A stretch of DNA of 13,694 nucleotides from Candidatus Halarchaeoplasma halalkaliphilum (GCA_007133925.1 SLLU01000034.1:1-13694); one strand, 5' to 3'; counted from the first letter of the stretch, positions 6,044-13,694 are shown. The notes: generated from the sequence alone by a model not told the origin. Program-made: numbers and translations.

Positions 6044-6568
6044 ATGTGGGAAACCATACTGTCCGGCATATTTGCCTTCGTTCCCGCCCTGGTAGCCAAT
6101 TCACTGGCAGTGGTATTCGGGGGCGGATCACCCATGGACCTGGGCAGGGAGATTGGAGGGAAAAGGATACTGGGAGACGGTAAAACGTGGAGGGGATTTA
6201 TAGGCGGGGGAGCCAGCGCCGGTTTGATAGGCCTACTACTCACACTTACACCCCTTTCTCTGTACTCCTCTTTGTGGATCCCATTCGCCCTTTCATACGG
6301 CTCCATGACCGGTGACCTTCTGGGAAGTCTTGTGAAGAGAAGGGGTGGATGGGAGAGGGGAGAAAATGTGCCCGTCCTGGACCAGTACGATTTCGTTTTG
6401 GGAGCTTTCCTGATATCCATTATTTGTTATCCCGCCTGGACACTGGAAACCTATTTCAGCGGTCACGGATACGTCACGCTTGCTATGCTCCTGGTGGCGG
6501 TACCCGCACTTCACAGGGGTGTGAACATCATAGGGTATCGTATGGGGTTGAAAAAAGAACCGTGGTGA
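6044..6568 (+). CDS. carS: CDP-archaeol synthase (CTP:2,3-di-O-geranylgeranyl-sn-glycerol-1-phosphate cytidylyltransferase)
   Basis: CarS transfers CMP from CTP to digeranylgeranylglyceryl phosphate, giving CDP-archaeol, the branch-point precursor of archaeal membrane phospholipids. It acts in the cytoplasmic membrane. The 174-residue protein shows the family's polar motifs: a GDGKTWRG loop (44-51), GDLLGSLVKRR (90-100) and PVLDQYD (110-116). These alternate with hydrophobic helices at about 8-27, 52-72, 75-90, 116-134 and 142-160, giving five predicted membrane segments, the usual number for CarS. A TATA-like run about 28 nt upstream suggests a leaderless transcript. pyrE begins 7 nt after its stop. 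The gene marks the window as archaeal. Confidence 0.92.
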   Translation: MWETILSGIFAFVPALVANSLAVVFGGGSPMDLGREIGGKRILGDGKTWRGFIGGGASAGLIGLLLTLTPLSLYSSLWIPFALSYGSMTGDLLGSLVKRRGGWERGENVPVLDQYDFVLGAFLISIICYPAWTLETYFSGHGYVTLAMLLVAVPALHRGVNIIGYRMGLKKEPW

Positions 6569-6575
6569 TACGAGT

Positions 6576-7082
6576 ATGGAACTAAAAAAGATGTTGGAAG
6601 AATGCGGAGCCGTGAGGTACGGTGATTTCACACTTACCTCGGGAAAGAAGAGCAAATACTATGTGGACATAAAGAAGGCAAGTACAAGACCTGATGTTCT
6701 CAGGGCCATCGCCCGTGAGATGGCGGTCTTCGCCGATGGTGACCGCGTAGCAGGGATGGAACTGGGGGCGGTACCCCTGGCTGCGGCACTGAGCCTGGAG
6801 ATAGATCTGCCTTTCGTTATGGTGAGAAAGAAGCCAAGAACCCACGGTACCGGGAGCCGTTTGGAAGGTGACTTGGAACCCGGGGATCGGGTGATCATAG
6901 TTGAGGATGTGGCCACAACGGGTGGATCATCAGTGGAGACTGTGAAGGTGCTCAGGGAAGCCGGGGCCGTGGTGGAAAAGGTACTGGTTGTGGTGGACAG
7001 AGAAGAGGGTGCCCTGGAAAATCTCCGTGAGATGGAAATTGAGCTCATCGCCCTTGTGAAGGCAAGAGACCTCCTTAGCTGA
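6576..7082 (+). CDS. pyrE: Orotate phosphoribosyltransferase
   Basis: PyrE joins orotate to PRPP to give orotidine 5'-monophosphate, the penultimate step of UMP synthesis, in the cytoplasm. The 168-residue protein has the orotate-binding start FTLTSGKKSKYYVDIKK (18-34), the flexible catalytic loop VRKKPRTHG (83-91) with the Lys/Arg/His residues that handle pyrophosphate, and the PRPP signature VIIVEDVATTGGS (106-118). The length is normal for short archaeal PyrE proteins. The ATG follows carS by 7 nt behind a GGTGAT sequence that can pair with the 16S 3' end, so carS and pyrE are probably co-transcribed. Its last 8 bases overlap the end of the convergent ABC permease gene. Confidence 0.93.
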   Translation: MELKKMLEECGAVRYGDFTLTSGKKSKYYVDIKKASTRPDVLRAIAREMAVFADGDRVAGMELGAVPLAAALSLEIDLPFVMVRKKPRTHGTGSRLEGDLEPGDRVIIVEDVATTGGSSVETVKVLREAGAVVEKVLVVVDREEGALENLREMEIELIALVKARDLLS

Positions 7083-7821
7083 ACTCTCTATTAACGAACA
7101 GATATGCACCCAGGGCTAGGAGGGATGCCCATATGAGCACCAATACCAAGGTTGACGTTCCCGAACCGGCACCTGAGTATCTTGATAACTCACCGTGATC
7201 GAACAGGTGGGAGCCGATGCTGAGTATGTAGTGATTGATGGATATCTCCCCTATGCGTCCGGCGAGCTGACCCACGAAACCCTCCCACACGAAAACGTAG
7301 AATAGGCCTATGTACAGAGGTTTTTTGACCAGAAGACCGAGGGTGACGAAAAGAGATGAGTATACCAAACCAGATAGTAGTATCAACCACATAAAGGACA
7401 CCAGATAGTCGAACCTGAACCAGGTGAGCTCCGCGGGGAAAAAGTAAGCCAGGTATGCCGTAGTACCCAAAATGAACATCACGAATGTGAAGGATATGAC
7501 AGCCGATAGGTAGTAAATCATGAATATCACACCCCTGTTCACAGGGGCGGTGGCAACATTGATTATGCTCCCGTCCTCAATATCTCCGTTTATCATCCCC
7601 GTACCGTATATCATGGCCAGGAGCACAGCGAACAATGATATCACAAGGCTACCCATCAGATCCACTCCACCGTCCATTGTCGGGTCGGCACGGGAGGCAT
7701 TGTACATGACAATGACAAGAAAAACACCCATGACCAGGGGTATCAACACACGCTTTCCCATTATGGTACTGCGGATGGAATGCATGGTCAAGGCCTTCAT
7801 GGCCACCAGTTCTTTGTTCAT
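7075..7821 (-). CDS. ABC-2 type transporter permease (second cassette)
   Basis: This 248-residue membrane protein has six predicted transmembrane segments at about 25-41, 55-77, 99-128, 139-164, 168-187 and 221-243. Between the second and third is a charged cytoplasmic loop, GDIEDGSIINVATAPVNR (79-96), of the kind that contacts the ATPase in ABC-2 exporters. The ATG overlaps the stop of the upstream ATPase gene by 4 nt (ATGA), with a GGGGG run ahead, so the two are translationally coupled and probably form one complex. The substrate is unknown; relatives export drugs, lipids, polysaccharides or antimicrobial peptides. It is last in the minus-strand operon and overlaps the 3' end of pyrE. Confidence 0.85.
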   Translation of the reverse strand: MNKELVAMKALTMHSIRSTIMGKRVLIPLVMGVFLVIVMYNASRADPTMDGGVDLMGSLVISLFAVLLAMIYGTGMINGDIEDGSIINVATAPVNRGVIFMIYYLSAVISFTFVMFILGTTAYLAYFFPAELTWFRFDYLVSFMWLILLSGLVYSSLFVTLGLLVKKPLYIGLFYVFVWEGFVGQLAGRIGEISINHYILSIGSHLFDHGELSRYSGAGSGTSTLVLVLIWASLLALGAYLFVNREFS

Positions 7822-8741
7822 AATCTACCCCCCATCATGTACCTGAATATGGACTCCAGGTCCTCGTCCTTTATGTAAACCTCTCCTATATCGTACCCGT
7901 TATCGACCACCATCTTTGAAAATCTCTCGTGGAACATTTTGGGTTCGTTAACCCGCACCAGGAGTTCACCCCCCGGATCGATATCCACGGACCGGACCCA
8001 ATCATGGACCATGAGGTCCCTGGCCACCTGCCTAGGATCCTTGCAGTCGATGACCATGGTATGGGGGAACTGGTTCAGCAGAGATCTTATCTCGGATATG
8101 GTGCCGCATGCCACAGAACGACCCCTGTACAGAAGGACAACGTTCTTGGTGACCCTTTCTATATCGTGAAGAACGTGGGAACTGATTATAACATCCTTTC
8201 CATCTTTCCGAAGGGACTCGATAATCTCGAATATGCTCTTCCTCACCGTGGGGTCAGTTCCTGAAAGGGGTTCGTCCAGTACCAGGAGTGACGGGTCGTG
8301 TATCATGGCCCCTGCGATCTTGAGCCTCTGTCTCATGCCCTTGCTATAACCGTTTATCTTACGGTCCAGTAGCGGTATCATATCCACCTGATGGGATACC
8401 TTCTGTATCCTTTCCTCCAGTTCCCATCTATCCAGACCTCTTAACCCTCCCGTGAGACTTAGGTAATCGTACCCGGAGATATTGTCCGGTAGGATATCGT
8501 GATCCGGTAGATATCCTATTTCCCCCATGAGCTCGGGATTGCTCCACGGATTCTGCCCTTTCACCAGCACGTAGCCTTTGCTGGGACGTATAAGACCTAG
8601 TATCATACGGAAAAAGGTGCTCTTGCCTGCACCGTTGGGTCCCACAACACCGGTTATACCAGGACCCACTTCAAGGGAAAAGGTGTTAAGGGCGATAACA
8701 TCCCCGTACCATTTGGATACGTTCTTTGCCTCTATCAACAT
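7818..8741 (-). CDS. ABC transporter ATP-binding protein (second cassette)
   Basis: This 307-residue ATPase powers the downstream permease. It has Walker A GPNGAGKST (34-42), signature YSKGMRQRL (132-140), Walker B LLVLDEP (152-158), a D-loop SGTDP (160-164) and the H-loop His189 in SSH. The Q-loop position reads IGYLPDHD (75-82), with an acidic residue where classical cassettes carry Gln; acidic residues at this site also occur in CcmA/Nat-type ABC-2 ATPases. Residues 215-307 form an accessory C-terminal domain ending in EDLESIFRYMMGG, similar to the SLEDVF tail of this group. The ATG lies two bases after the preceding permease's TAA behind a GAGGGGG run. Confidence 0.9.
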   Translation of the reverse strand: MLIEAKNVSKWYGDVIALNTFSLEVGPGITGVVGPNGAGKSTFFRMILGLIRPSKGYVLVKGQNPWSNPELMGEIGYLPDHDILPDNISGYDYLSLTGGLRGLDRWELEERIQKVSHQVDMIPLLDRKINGYSKGMRQRLKIAGAMIHDPSLLVLDEPLSGTDPTVRKSIFEIIESLRKDGKDVIISSHVLHDIERVTKNVVLLYRGRSVACGTISEIRSLLNQFPHTMVIDCKDPRQVARDLMVHDWVRSVDIDPGGELLVRVNEPKMFHERFSKMVVDNGYDIGEVYIKDEDLESIFRYMMGGRL

Positions 8742-8743
8742 TT

Positions 8744-9586
8744 TTACACCGCCCCCTCGTATCTCTTTACCCTGATGCCCGTGATTATGGTTGTGGGAAC
8801 CAGCAGTATGATGAGTGCCAGCACGTACAAATCGGGACTTATATCCGTGGGAAGTCCCAGACCGTATATGAGTTCGAAGGAATAATGCAAAACGTTCATT
8901 GGGTTCAGCAGCTTCCAGTTGGGATCCGAAGCCGAAAAGAATTCACCTACCAGGGTGAGAGAAAAGTAGGTCATGAACGTGCCTATGCCGGCATATGCTT
9001 TTCTTTTGGTTAGGGAAGACAGCATCATGCCGTAGGGTATGAAGAGCAGAGATGCGAATGAACCTGCTACCAAGGTGAGTAAAAGGATACGGACACTGCT
9101 TATGTAATCTGGCCCGGTTTGGGTGGCCATGATCATGATCCCGTTAACCAGAACCGGCAGTGTGCAGAAGGCTGACATGACCACGAAGGTACCGCCGAAC
9201 TTGCCTATGAGATATTCAGTAACGCCAAGGGGCCGTGAGAAGTATATTACGAAGGAACGGTTCCGGAGGTCCTGGGATATGAGGTTGGAGGTGATCCCCG
9301 CTGAAAGTAGGAATATGAACGTGGAGAACACACCGCTTGTGAGATAGGTCCATCCGAAGAACCCCTCGCCCACCAGCATCCATGCCGTAAGCCGTGTGTG
9401 GGGTGTCATGACCAGAACGACTCCGGGGAATGCGTGTACCAGCACGATACCGATTATGAATATGGACAGGATACCCTTGGAGGAAAAACTGGATGATATA
9501 ACTCCATCCATCATGGCCCGGACCCTTGTAAGGTACCGTGTCCTGACACCCAACCATGCCCGGTATTCCAAAGGCATCATGTCCAT
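8744..9586 (-). CDS. ABC-2 type transporter permease (first cassette)
   Basis: This 280-residue integral membrane protein has six predicted helices at about 38-60, 78-100, 131-153, 165-188, 197-214 and 252-271, after a roughly 37-residue cytoplasmic N-terminus. The loop SQDLRNRSFVIYFSRPL (104-120) matches the ABC-2/NosY-like pattern where a D-x-x-x-x-S-F-x-x-x-x-S-R-P segment sits before the third helix. The start is one base after the TAG stop of the first ATPase, with a strong GGGAGGGG ribosome-binding run inside that gene's end. It probably pairs with the ATPase at 9588-10520. It has no clear sequence resemblance to the second permease, so the two cassettes may form a hetero-complex or act separately. 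Confidence 0.85.
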   Translation of the reverse strand: MDMMPLEYRAWLGVRTRYLTRVRAMMDGVISSSFSSKGILSIFIIGIVLVHAFPGVVLVMTPHTRLTAWMLVGEGFFGWTYLTSGVFSTFIFLLSAGITSNLISQDLRNRSFVIYFSRPLGVTEYLIGKFGGTFVVMSAFCTLPVLVNGIMIMATQTGPDYISSVRILLLTLVAGSFASLLFIPYGMMLSSLTKRKAYAGIGTFMTYFSLTLVGEFFSASDPNWKLLNPMNVLHYSFELIYGLGLPTDISPDLYVLALIILLVPTTIITGIRVKRYEGAV

Positions 9587-9587
9587 G

Positions 9588-10520
9588 CTATTTCCCCTCC
9601 CTGAATGTTAAAAAGAAGGCATCTTCCAAACTACGTATATGGGGTCTGTATTCCTTTACCTGAAGACCATGGTCCACTGCCATACTGAAAAAATGGTTCC
9701 CGGTATCTTCCCACTTCATGGATACGTTGAGCTCGTTCCCGATTATCTTGGAAGAGAATACCTGATATGTATCTTTAAGATACTTTCTGAAGGGTTCCAA
9801 TCGGTCCGGTTCCCCTATGACTATGCTCCGTATGTTCTTTTCCTCTCCATGGAGTATCTTTTTCAGGGGGCCTTCCATAAGCAGCTTTCCCCGATCCAGG
9901 ATCACTATGTGCTCCGCGGTTCTCTCTATCTCGTGGAGCTGGTGGGAACTCACCACAACGGTTTTTCCGGTCTTTCCCACCCGTTTTATCAATTTCAGCA
10001 TCTCTTCCTTGCCCAGGGGGTCCATCCCCTCTGTGGGTTCGTCCAGGAACAGGATGGGAGGATCATGGACGATGGCTTGGGCTAGTTTCACCTTCTGTTT
10101 CATGCCCGTGGAATAAGTCCCTATGTTGCGGTATCTTTCCTCACCCAGGCCCACAAAATCCAGTACTTCGTGTGCCCTCCAGACGGTATCGCCCTTTTCC
10201 ATTCCGGATATCCTACCGAAATGGGATACTAGTGTCACCGGGTTCATCTCGTCGATGAGGCAGTCGTATTCGGGCATGTATCCCACGTGATCACGTAGGT
10301 AGAGTGTTTGCTCCCACGGGACCATGCCCTTCACTGAAACGGAACCCCCCACGGGTTTCTTCAGACCAATGAGTACCTTTATGAGAGTGCTTTTCCCAGC
10401 GCCGTTGGGTCCCAGTAGCCCGATTATACCCCTGGGTAACGATAAGGATAACGAATCCAGGGCTACCAGTTGGTCGTAGGTCACACGGAGACCTTTTGTC
10501 TTTATAACGACGGGTTCCAT
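9588..10520 (-). CDS. ABC transporter ATP-binding protein (first cassette)
   Basis: This 310-residue ATPase has Walker A GPNGAGKST (37-45), signature YSTGMKQKV (136-144), Walker B ILFLDEP (156-162), D-loop EGMDP (164-168) and H-loop His193. The Q-loop position is acidic (GYMPEYD, Glu84), as in many ABC-2 exporter ATPases. The C-terminal region (about 225-310) is a regulatory domain ending in RSLEDAFFLTF. The ATG is preceded by GAGGAG at good spacing, 25 nt after the acetyltransferase stop. The gene ends in TAG (9590-9588), a real stop: read-through would run about 124 codons out of frame through the permease gene. Confidence 0.9.
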   Translation of the reverse strand: MEPVVIKTKGLRVTYDQLVALDSLSLSLPRGIIGLLGPNGAGKSTLIKVLIGLKKPVGGSVSVKGMVPWEQTLYLRDHVGYMPEYDCLIDEMNPVTLVSHFGRISGMEKGDTVWRAHEVLDFVGLGEERYRNIGTYSTGMKQKVKLAQAIVHDPPILFLDEPTEGMDPLGKEEMLKLIKRVGKTGKTVVVSSHQLHEIERTAEHIVILDRGKLLMEGPLKKILHGEEKNIRSIVIGEPDRLEPFRKYLKDTYQVFSSKIIGNELNVSMKWEDTGNHFFSMAVDHGLQVKEYRPHIRSLEDAFFLTFREGK

Positions 10521-10545
10521 ATCGATTGTTCTCCTCTGAGTTTTG

Positions 10546-10977
10546 TCATAAGTATCTGACCATGTTTATACATCTTTCCCCGTCGGTATAGAAATTATCT
10601 ATGGTTCCCACGGGTTCGAAACCCCTCGCCATGTAGAATTCTATGGCATTATCGTTGGACGGTCTTACCTCCAGGGTTATCTTTTTCATGCCTCGTCTTG
10701 ATGCATTGGCCACGAAGGTATCCAGCAGGCTGCTTCCAATCCCCCTCCTCCTCCAAGACGGATGAACAGCCAGCATTAGGATCCTCGCACCGTCTTCGGA
10801 TGTTATCACACCGTTTATGAACCCAGCCACCTCGCCGCCTATGGAATGCACGATGAACTCGCAGTTGAAGGCTTGATCTATCAGTATGAATACATCCAGT
10901 GAATAACTTTCGTATAAAGATAATTTTGCGATTTTCTGAACCTCCTTAAGGTCTCCCATCTTGAAGTTGCGCTGCAT
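10546..10977 (-). CDS. GNAT-family N-acetyltransferase (RimI-like)
   Basis: This 143-residue protein has the acetyl-CoA pyrophosphate-binding motif VHPSWRRRGIGSSLL (71-85, with R-R-x-G-x-G at 77-81 in RRGIG) and motif B EVRPSNDNAIEFYMARGF (103-120), the typical RimI-type layout. Such archaeal enzymes acetylate protein N-termini, but small-molecule substrates are also possible. The ATG at 10977 is chosen because a TATA-like box lies about 33 nt upstream; Met7 (10959) is an alternative. It precedes the first ABC ATPase by 25 nt and may be first in that operon, though a role in transport is not implied. Confidence 0.85.
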   Translation of the reverse strand: MQRNFKMGDLKEVQKIAKLSLYESYSLDVFILIDQAFNCEFIVHSIGGEVAGFINGVITSEDGARILMLAVHPSWRRRGIGSSLLDTFVANASRRGMKKITLEVRPSNDNAIEFYMARGFEPVGTIDNFYTDGERCINMVRYL

Positions 10978-11004
10978 GTATGTTCAAACGAAAAGAGAAT
11001 GTTT

Positions 11005-11020
11005 TCTATATATCTTTTTA
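11005..11020 (-). promoter_or_regulatory. BRE/TATA promoter of the acetyltransferase-ABC operon
   Basis: Read on the minus strand, taaaaagatatataga has a purine-rich BRE-like part followed by atatata (11013-11007). It lies about 33 nt upstream of the ATG at 10977, predicting a leader of only a few bases. Confidence 0.5.
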
Positions 11021-11055
11021 TCCCTTTCGGAGGCTAAGACTTTAGAATATCACCA

Positions 11056-11068
11056 TAATATTTATAAG
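11056..11068 (+). promoter_or_regulatory. TATA-like promoter of the small ORF-aminopeptidase pair
   Basis: The sequence taatatttataag contains a TATA-like tttataa about 45-55 nt before the small ORF's possible starts at 11113 (GTG) and 11122 (ATG). A ggag at 11098-11101 could serve as ribosome-binding site for the GTG. Confidence 0.35.
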
Positions 11069-11121
11069 AGGCGGTAACGCTTGTATGATGGCACATAGGA
11101 GATAATATACAGGTGTCGAAG

Positions 11122-11292
11122 ATGGTTGGACAAAAAACCATGGTAGAACAGCCTTGCGTGGTTTCGCCCACCGATGTGGAATTGAATTCCAAAGGTGCAT
11201 TCATAGAATGCCTTGAAAAAACATTGGAATACGCAGAGGAAGAGGATTTTATACACTGCCTCAATAGAGCGATCGAAGTAATGAGTGTTTGA
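11122..11292 (+). CDS. Small hypothetical protein, coupled to the aminopeptidase gene
   Basis: This 56-codon frame (starting MVGQKTMVEQPC, ending NRAIEVMSV) is preceded by a TATA-like box and ends within the start of the aminopeptidase: its TGA (11290-11292) overlaps that gene's GTG by 8 nt in another frame. A GTG at 11113 would add three residues and has a ggag upstream. The product is acidic, with three Cys (12, 30, 46) and a C-terminal part (24-54) that looks helical and amphipathic. It has no signal peptide and matches no family I recognise. It could be a small partner of the aminopeptidase or a leader ORF controlling its translation. The alternative is a chance frame. Confidence 0.45.
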   Translation: MVGQKTMVEQPCVVSPTDVELNSKGAFIECLEKTLEYAEEEDFIHCLNRAIEVMSV

Positions 11293-12334
11293 AATACTAG
11301 TAAAAGAACAGGATGATCCGATGTTACTGGACAAGTGTAGCCGAACCGTGATACAGACATGCATGGGTATAAACAACAACGATGTAGTTACAATACTGTC
11401 GGATAGAAACAGCAGTAAAATTGGCAGGTCCCTCTACAGAGAGGTGGTAAAGGTAACTGAAGACATCAGTTTTCACTGCCTGGAAGACTATGGAGAACGT
11501 CCATTGGATCACCTACCAGACATGATCATTGACAGGGCCCGGATTTCCACGGCAACATTCTGGACCGCAAGCCCACTCTCGAACGAATTGAAATCCGTGA
11601 GGATGCCTTTTTGTCAAAACGCCATCGCCGGTGGCCGGCATGCACACATGGTGGGGATCACAGAGGAGGTATTCCTTAAAGGACTCTCCGGCGACTACGG
11701 TGAACTCGCCCGTTTAACGGATCAGTTGAAAGATATATTGGAGGAGGTCGACACTCTCCGCATCACTTCGGAAAAGGGGACGGAACTGGTTGCAAGGGTG
11801 GATCGATACAAGTGGGTGGCCTCGGCTGGTATGCTTCACACACCCGGGATATGGCACAACCTTCCCGACGGAGAGGTGTTCACAACACCAACGCGGGTGG
11901 AGGGCACAGCCGTTGTGGACGGTACACTGGGGGATTATTTTGACAAGGAGTATCCCGTGGGACACACTGACAGATACCCGTTAACACTGAAGATAGAGAA
12001 CCGGGAAAGACCAATTCTTACCTGTATAGAATGCGATGATGATGTATTGGAAAGTGCCTTCCGGGAATACGTGGATCAGAGTAAATATTCCCGGGTGGTG
12101 GGTGAGATCGGTCTGGGCACCAATATCTTCTTGGATTGCCTCATAGGAAACATGCTCATAGACGAAAAATACCCAGGTATACACATCGCCTTCGGGGACC
12201 CCATCGGGAGCATGACCGGGGCGGGGTGGACCTGTCCAACACACATGGATGCCATCATAAAGGACTGTGACATTTGGGCGGGGGAACTTCAGATAATGGA
12301 GAGAGGAAAGTATCTGGTCGACGAATTTGACTGA
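11285..12334 (+). CDS. M29-family (AmpS/thermophilic) metallo-aminopeptidase
   Basis: This 349-residue enzyme resembles M29 aminopeptidases such as Thermus AmpT, which use a two-metal site to remove N-terminal residues from peptides. The metal-ligand series is visible in order: E197 in NLPDGEVFTTP, E274 in GEIGLGTN, H300 in HIAFGD, and H320/D322 in THMD. The Tyr that follows the first His by seven residues in AmpT appears to be Ile307, so the proton-donor arrangement may differ. It is somewhat shorter than the roughly 400-residue bacterial members, mostly at the N-terminus. The start is a GTG at 11285 overlapping the small ORF's stop; an ATG at 11321 preceded by AGGATGATC is a credible alternative. 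It has no signal peptide, so it is probably cytoplasmic. Confidence 0.85.
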   Translation: MFEILVKEQDDPMLLDKCSRTVIQTCMGINNNDVVTILSDRNSSKIGRSLYREVVKVTEDISFHCLEDYGERPLDHLPDMIIDRARISTATFWTASPLSNELKSVRMPFCQNAIAGGRHAHMVGITEEVFLKGLSGDYGELARLTDQLKDILEEVDTLRITSEKGTELVARVDRYKWVASAGMLHTPGIWHNLPDGEVFTTPTRVEGTAVVDGTLGDYFDKEYPVGHTDRYPLTLKIENRERPILTCIECDDDVLESAFREYVDQSKYSRVVGEIGLGTNIFLDCLIGNMLIDEKYPGIHIAFGDPIGSMTGAGWTCPTHMDAIIKDCDIWAGELQIMERGKYLVDEFD

Positions 12335-12345
12335 TCGGCCCATTC

Positions 12346-12352
12346 CTTTTTA
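12346..12352 (+). terminator. T-run terminator after the aminopeptidase gene
   Basis: A ctttttа-type run of five T residues lies about 13 nt past the aminopeptidase TGA, fitting archaeal T-rich intrinsic termination. It precedes the promoter of the next gene. Confidence 0.35.
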
Positions 12353-12400
12353 CCGTTCTACAAACCCAAAAAGCCCTACTTATAGTAATAAATGGAATTA

Positions 12401-12415
12401 GGTAAAACATATAAG
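12401..12415 (+). promoter_or_regulatory. BRE/TATA promoter of the antiporter gene
   Basis: The sequence ggtaaaacatataag pairs a BRE-like ggtaaaa with a TATA-like acatata. It resembles the radical SAM promoter (ggtaaaatatttat). Transcription would start near 12437, giving a leader of about 30 nt that contains the purine run gtaagggg (12453-12460), a good ribosome-binding site 5 nt before the ATG. Confidence 0.45.
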
Positions 12416-12465
12416 GAAAAAACCGTTTTATGAACGTAATATAAGTTAAAAAGTAAGGGGATTCT

Positions 12466-13694
12466 ATGTCCACGGCCATAGCGTATTCCACCGATTTCGC
12501 CATAATCTTCGTGGCCGCCACGGTAATAGGTTACATAGCCCATAAGTTCGGTCAACCCACCATAGTCGCTTATATCTTGACCGGTGTTATCTTGGGACCG
12601 GTTGTTTTGGATGTGGTGGTTGAGGAGGGATTGGTTGAGATACTCTCTCATCTTGGTATAGGCTTTCTTCTGTTCCTTCTGGGGATAAAGATGCATTTCG
12701 ACGAGGTCAAGAAGATATTTCGTCCCATCGTCAAGATAGCCGGGAGTCAGATCGTACTGCAGCAATCATTGGCATTCCTGGTGGCCTACATGCTGGGATT
12801 TCCCTTCTGGCAGGCACTGGTAATCGGCTTATGTACCATCTTCGGTGCCACCCCGGTGATAGTCAAAGCCCTCACTGACAAGGGGGAGATACGGACGTTA
12901 CCCGGAAGGATCAACGTGGGTGTGCTGATAGGGCAAGATATCTATCTTGTCCTGGCCCTTGCCCTGTTGGGGATAGGAACTCTTACTAGTCCCGCGGAGA
13001 TAGTTTTCACCGTGGGCAAGATACTGCTTTTAGTGGGATTGATCACCGTAGTCACCTTGGCCGCCTCACGTTACGTATTACCTGAAGTATTCAAAAGGGT
13101 GGCGTCCCACAAAGAGGTACTTTTTGTATTCACCATCGCCTGGGCTTTCCTCTTCATTTACACTTCGGAATTTTTCGATCTATCTCTTGAAGTAGGAGCT
13201 TTCTTGGCGGGACTCGCCCTTGCACAGTTACCCTACAGTGGGGAGTTGGAAGAAAGGATTGAACCATTGACCGATTTTTTCATTTTGATATTCTTCTCAA
13301 CCATCGGTTTGAGGCTGGTGGCAGATGAACTGTTTTATTACTGGCGGGAGGCGGTCGTTGCTTCGTTGATTTTGATCGCTGGAAATTTCATCATAATGTT
13401 TTACCTGATCCATAAAGAAAAGTTTTCCGCCGAAACATCATTCCTGGGAAGTATAAACATGATACAGGTGAGTGAGTTCTCTTTGGTGGTGGGTGCCCTG
13501 GCAGTGGCCCAGGGATTCATAGATATGGAAATCCTCGGTTATCTGAGCCTTATGGCCCTGATGACCATGAGCGCTTCAACATATGTATTATACAACAACA
13601 ATAAGATCTACCAGTGGGCTAAGCCGTGGTTCAAAAGATTTGAATCCGAGGACCGAAGAGATGAAGACGTTACAGAACACCGAAATCACGCGGT
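12466..13694 (+). CDS. CPA2/Kef-type cation:proton antiporter (3' end beyond window)
   Basis: The frame stays open for 409 codons from ATG 12466 to the window edge, so the C-terminus is not seen. It encodes a polytopic membrane protein of the monovalent cation:proton antiporter-2 family (KefB/NapA-like), with about twelve hydrophobic segments. Family landmarks are the N-terminal GYIAHKFGQPTIVAYILTG (22-40), the GQDI motif (156-159) holding Asp158, the likely ion-binding residue, GAFLAGLALAQ (244-254), and FFSTIGLRL (276-284). It exchanges Na+ or K+ for protons, helping pH and ion balance. Residues from about 385 are charged and cytoplasmic; whether a TrkA-N (RCK) regulatory domain follows cannot be seen. 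It has its own promoter and ribosome-binding site. Confidence 0.88.
   Translation, partial: MSTAIAYSTDFAIIFVAATVIGYIAHKFGQPTIVAYILTGVILGPVVLDVVVEEGLVEILSHLGIGFLLFLLGIKMHFDEVKKIFRPIVKIAGSQIVLQQSLAFLVAYMLGFPFWQALVIGLCTIFGATPVIVKALTDKGEIRTLPGRINVGVLIGQDIYLVLALALLGIGTLTSPAEIVFTVGKILLLVGLITVVTLAASRYVLPEVFKRVASHKEVLFVFTIAWAFLFIYTSEFFDLSLEVGAFLAGLALAQLPYSGELEERIEPLTDFFILIFFSTIGLRLVADELFYYWREAVVASLILIAGNFIIMFYLIHKEKFSAETSFLGSINMIQVSEFSLVVGALAVAQGFIDMEILGYLSLMALMTMSASTYVLYNNNKIYQWAKPWFKRFESEDRRDEDVTEHRNHA

Noticed and set aside
9216..9557. 113-codon minus-strand frame inside the ABC permease
   Set aside because: It is a shadow in another frame of the permease, which has membrane helices and a strong ribosome-binding site.
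6010..9590. TAG read as pyrrolysine throughout the genome
   Set aside because: The creatininase and first ABC ATPase genes end in TAG immediately before the next gene. Read-through would add 56 and about 124 codons out of frame inside carS and the permease, so TAG still works as a stop here.

Overview
The window looks archaeal, most likely euryarchaeal or Thermoplasmata-like. The evidence is an intact CDP-archaeol synthase (ether-lipid synthesis) beside an archaeal-type orotate phosphoribosyltransferase, BRE/TATA-like boxes 25-35 nt upstream of several start codons (leaderless or short-leader transcripts), many AGA/AGG and ATA codons, and a cell-surface protein with PKD domains. No rRNA, tRNA, CRISPR array or recognisable transposase was found. 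The species cannot be named from the sequence alone.

Layout, left to right. (1) Positions 106-2577, minus strand: a secreted or membrane-anchored surface protein with a beta-helix-like region and PKD domains. It is split by an in-frame TAG codon at 2263-2265, and its third PKD domain is cut short immediately before a 15-bp inverted repeat (54-102). (2) 2859-6012, plus strand: a tightly packed cluster of four enzymes. These are an RlmN/Cfr-like radical SAM protein, an isochorismatase-type cysteine hydrolase, a thioredoxin-reductase-like flavoprotein without the CxxC redox pair, and a creatininase-family amidohydrolase. A palindrome and a TATA box precede the cluster. (3) 6044-7082, plus strand: carS and pyrE. 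(4) 7075-10977, minus strand: a GNAT acetyltransferase followed by ATPase, permease, ATPase, permease, which form a two-cassette ABC-2 export system. (5) 11122-12334, plus strand: a small ORF overlapping an M29-family aminopeptidase. (6) 12466 to the window end, plus strand: a CPA2/Kef-type cation:proton antiporter that runs off the window.

How the parts work together. The ABC genes are joined by start/stop overlaps or gaps of a few bases and each has a Shine-Dalgarno-like purine run, so they are probably one transcript. The four-enzyme cluster is similarly coupled and has no pathway I recognise. Its radical SAM member keeps the methyl-carrying Cys of RlmN/Cfr but lacks the second catalytic Cys and the N-terminal RNA-binding domain, so it is the best candidate here for undescribed chemistry. 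The amber codon in the surface protein deserves checking as pyrrolysine read-through or a fresh nonsense mutation. TAG also ends two ordinary genes here (6010-6012 and 9588-9590), where read-through would run deep into the next gene out of frame, so TAG has not been wholly reassigned in this genome.
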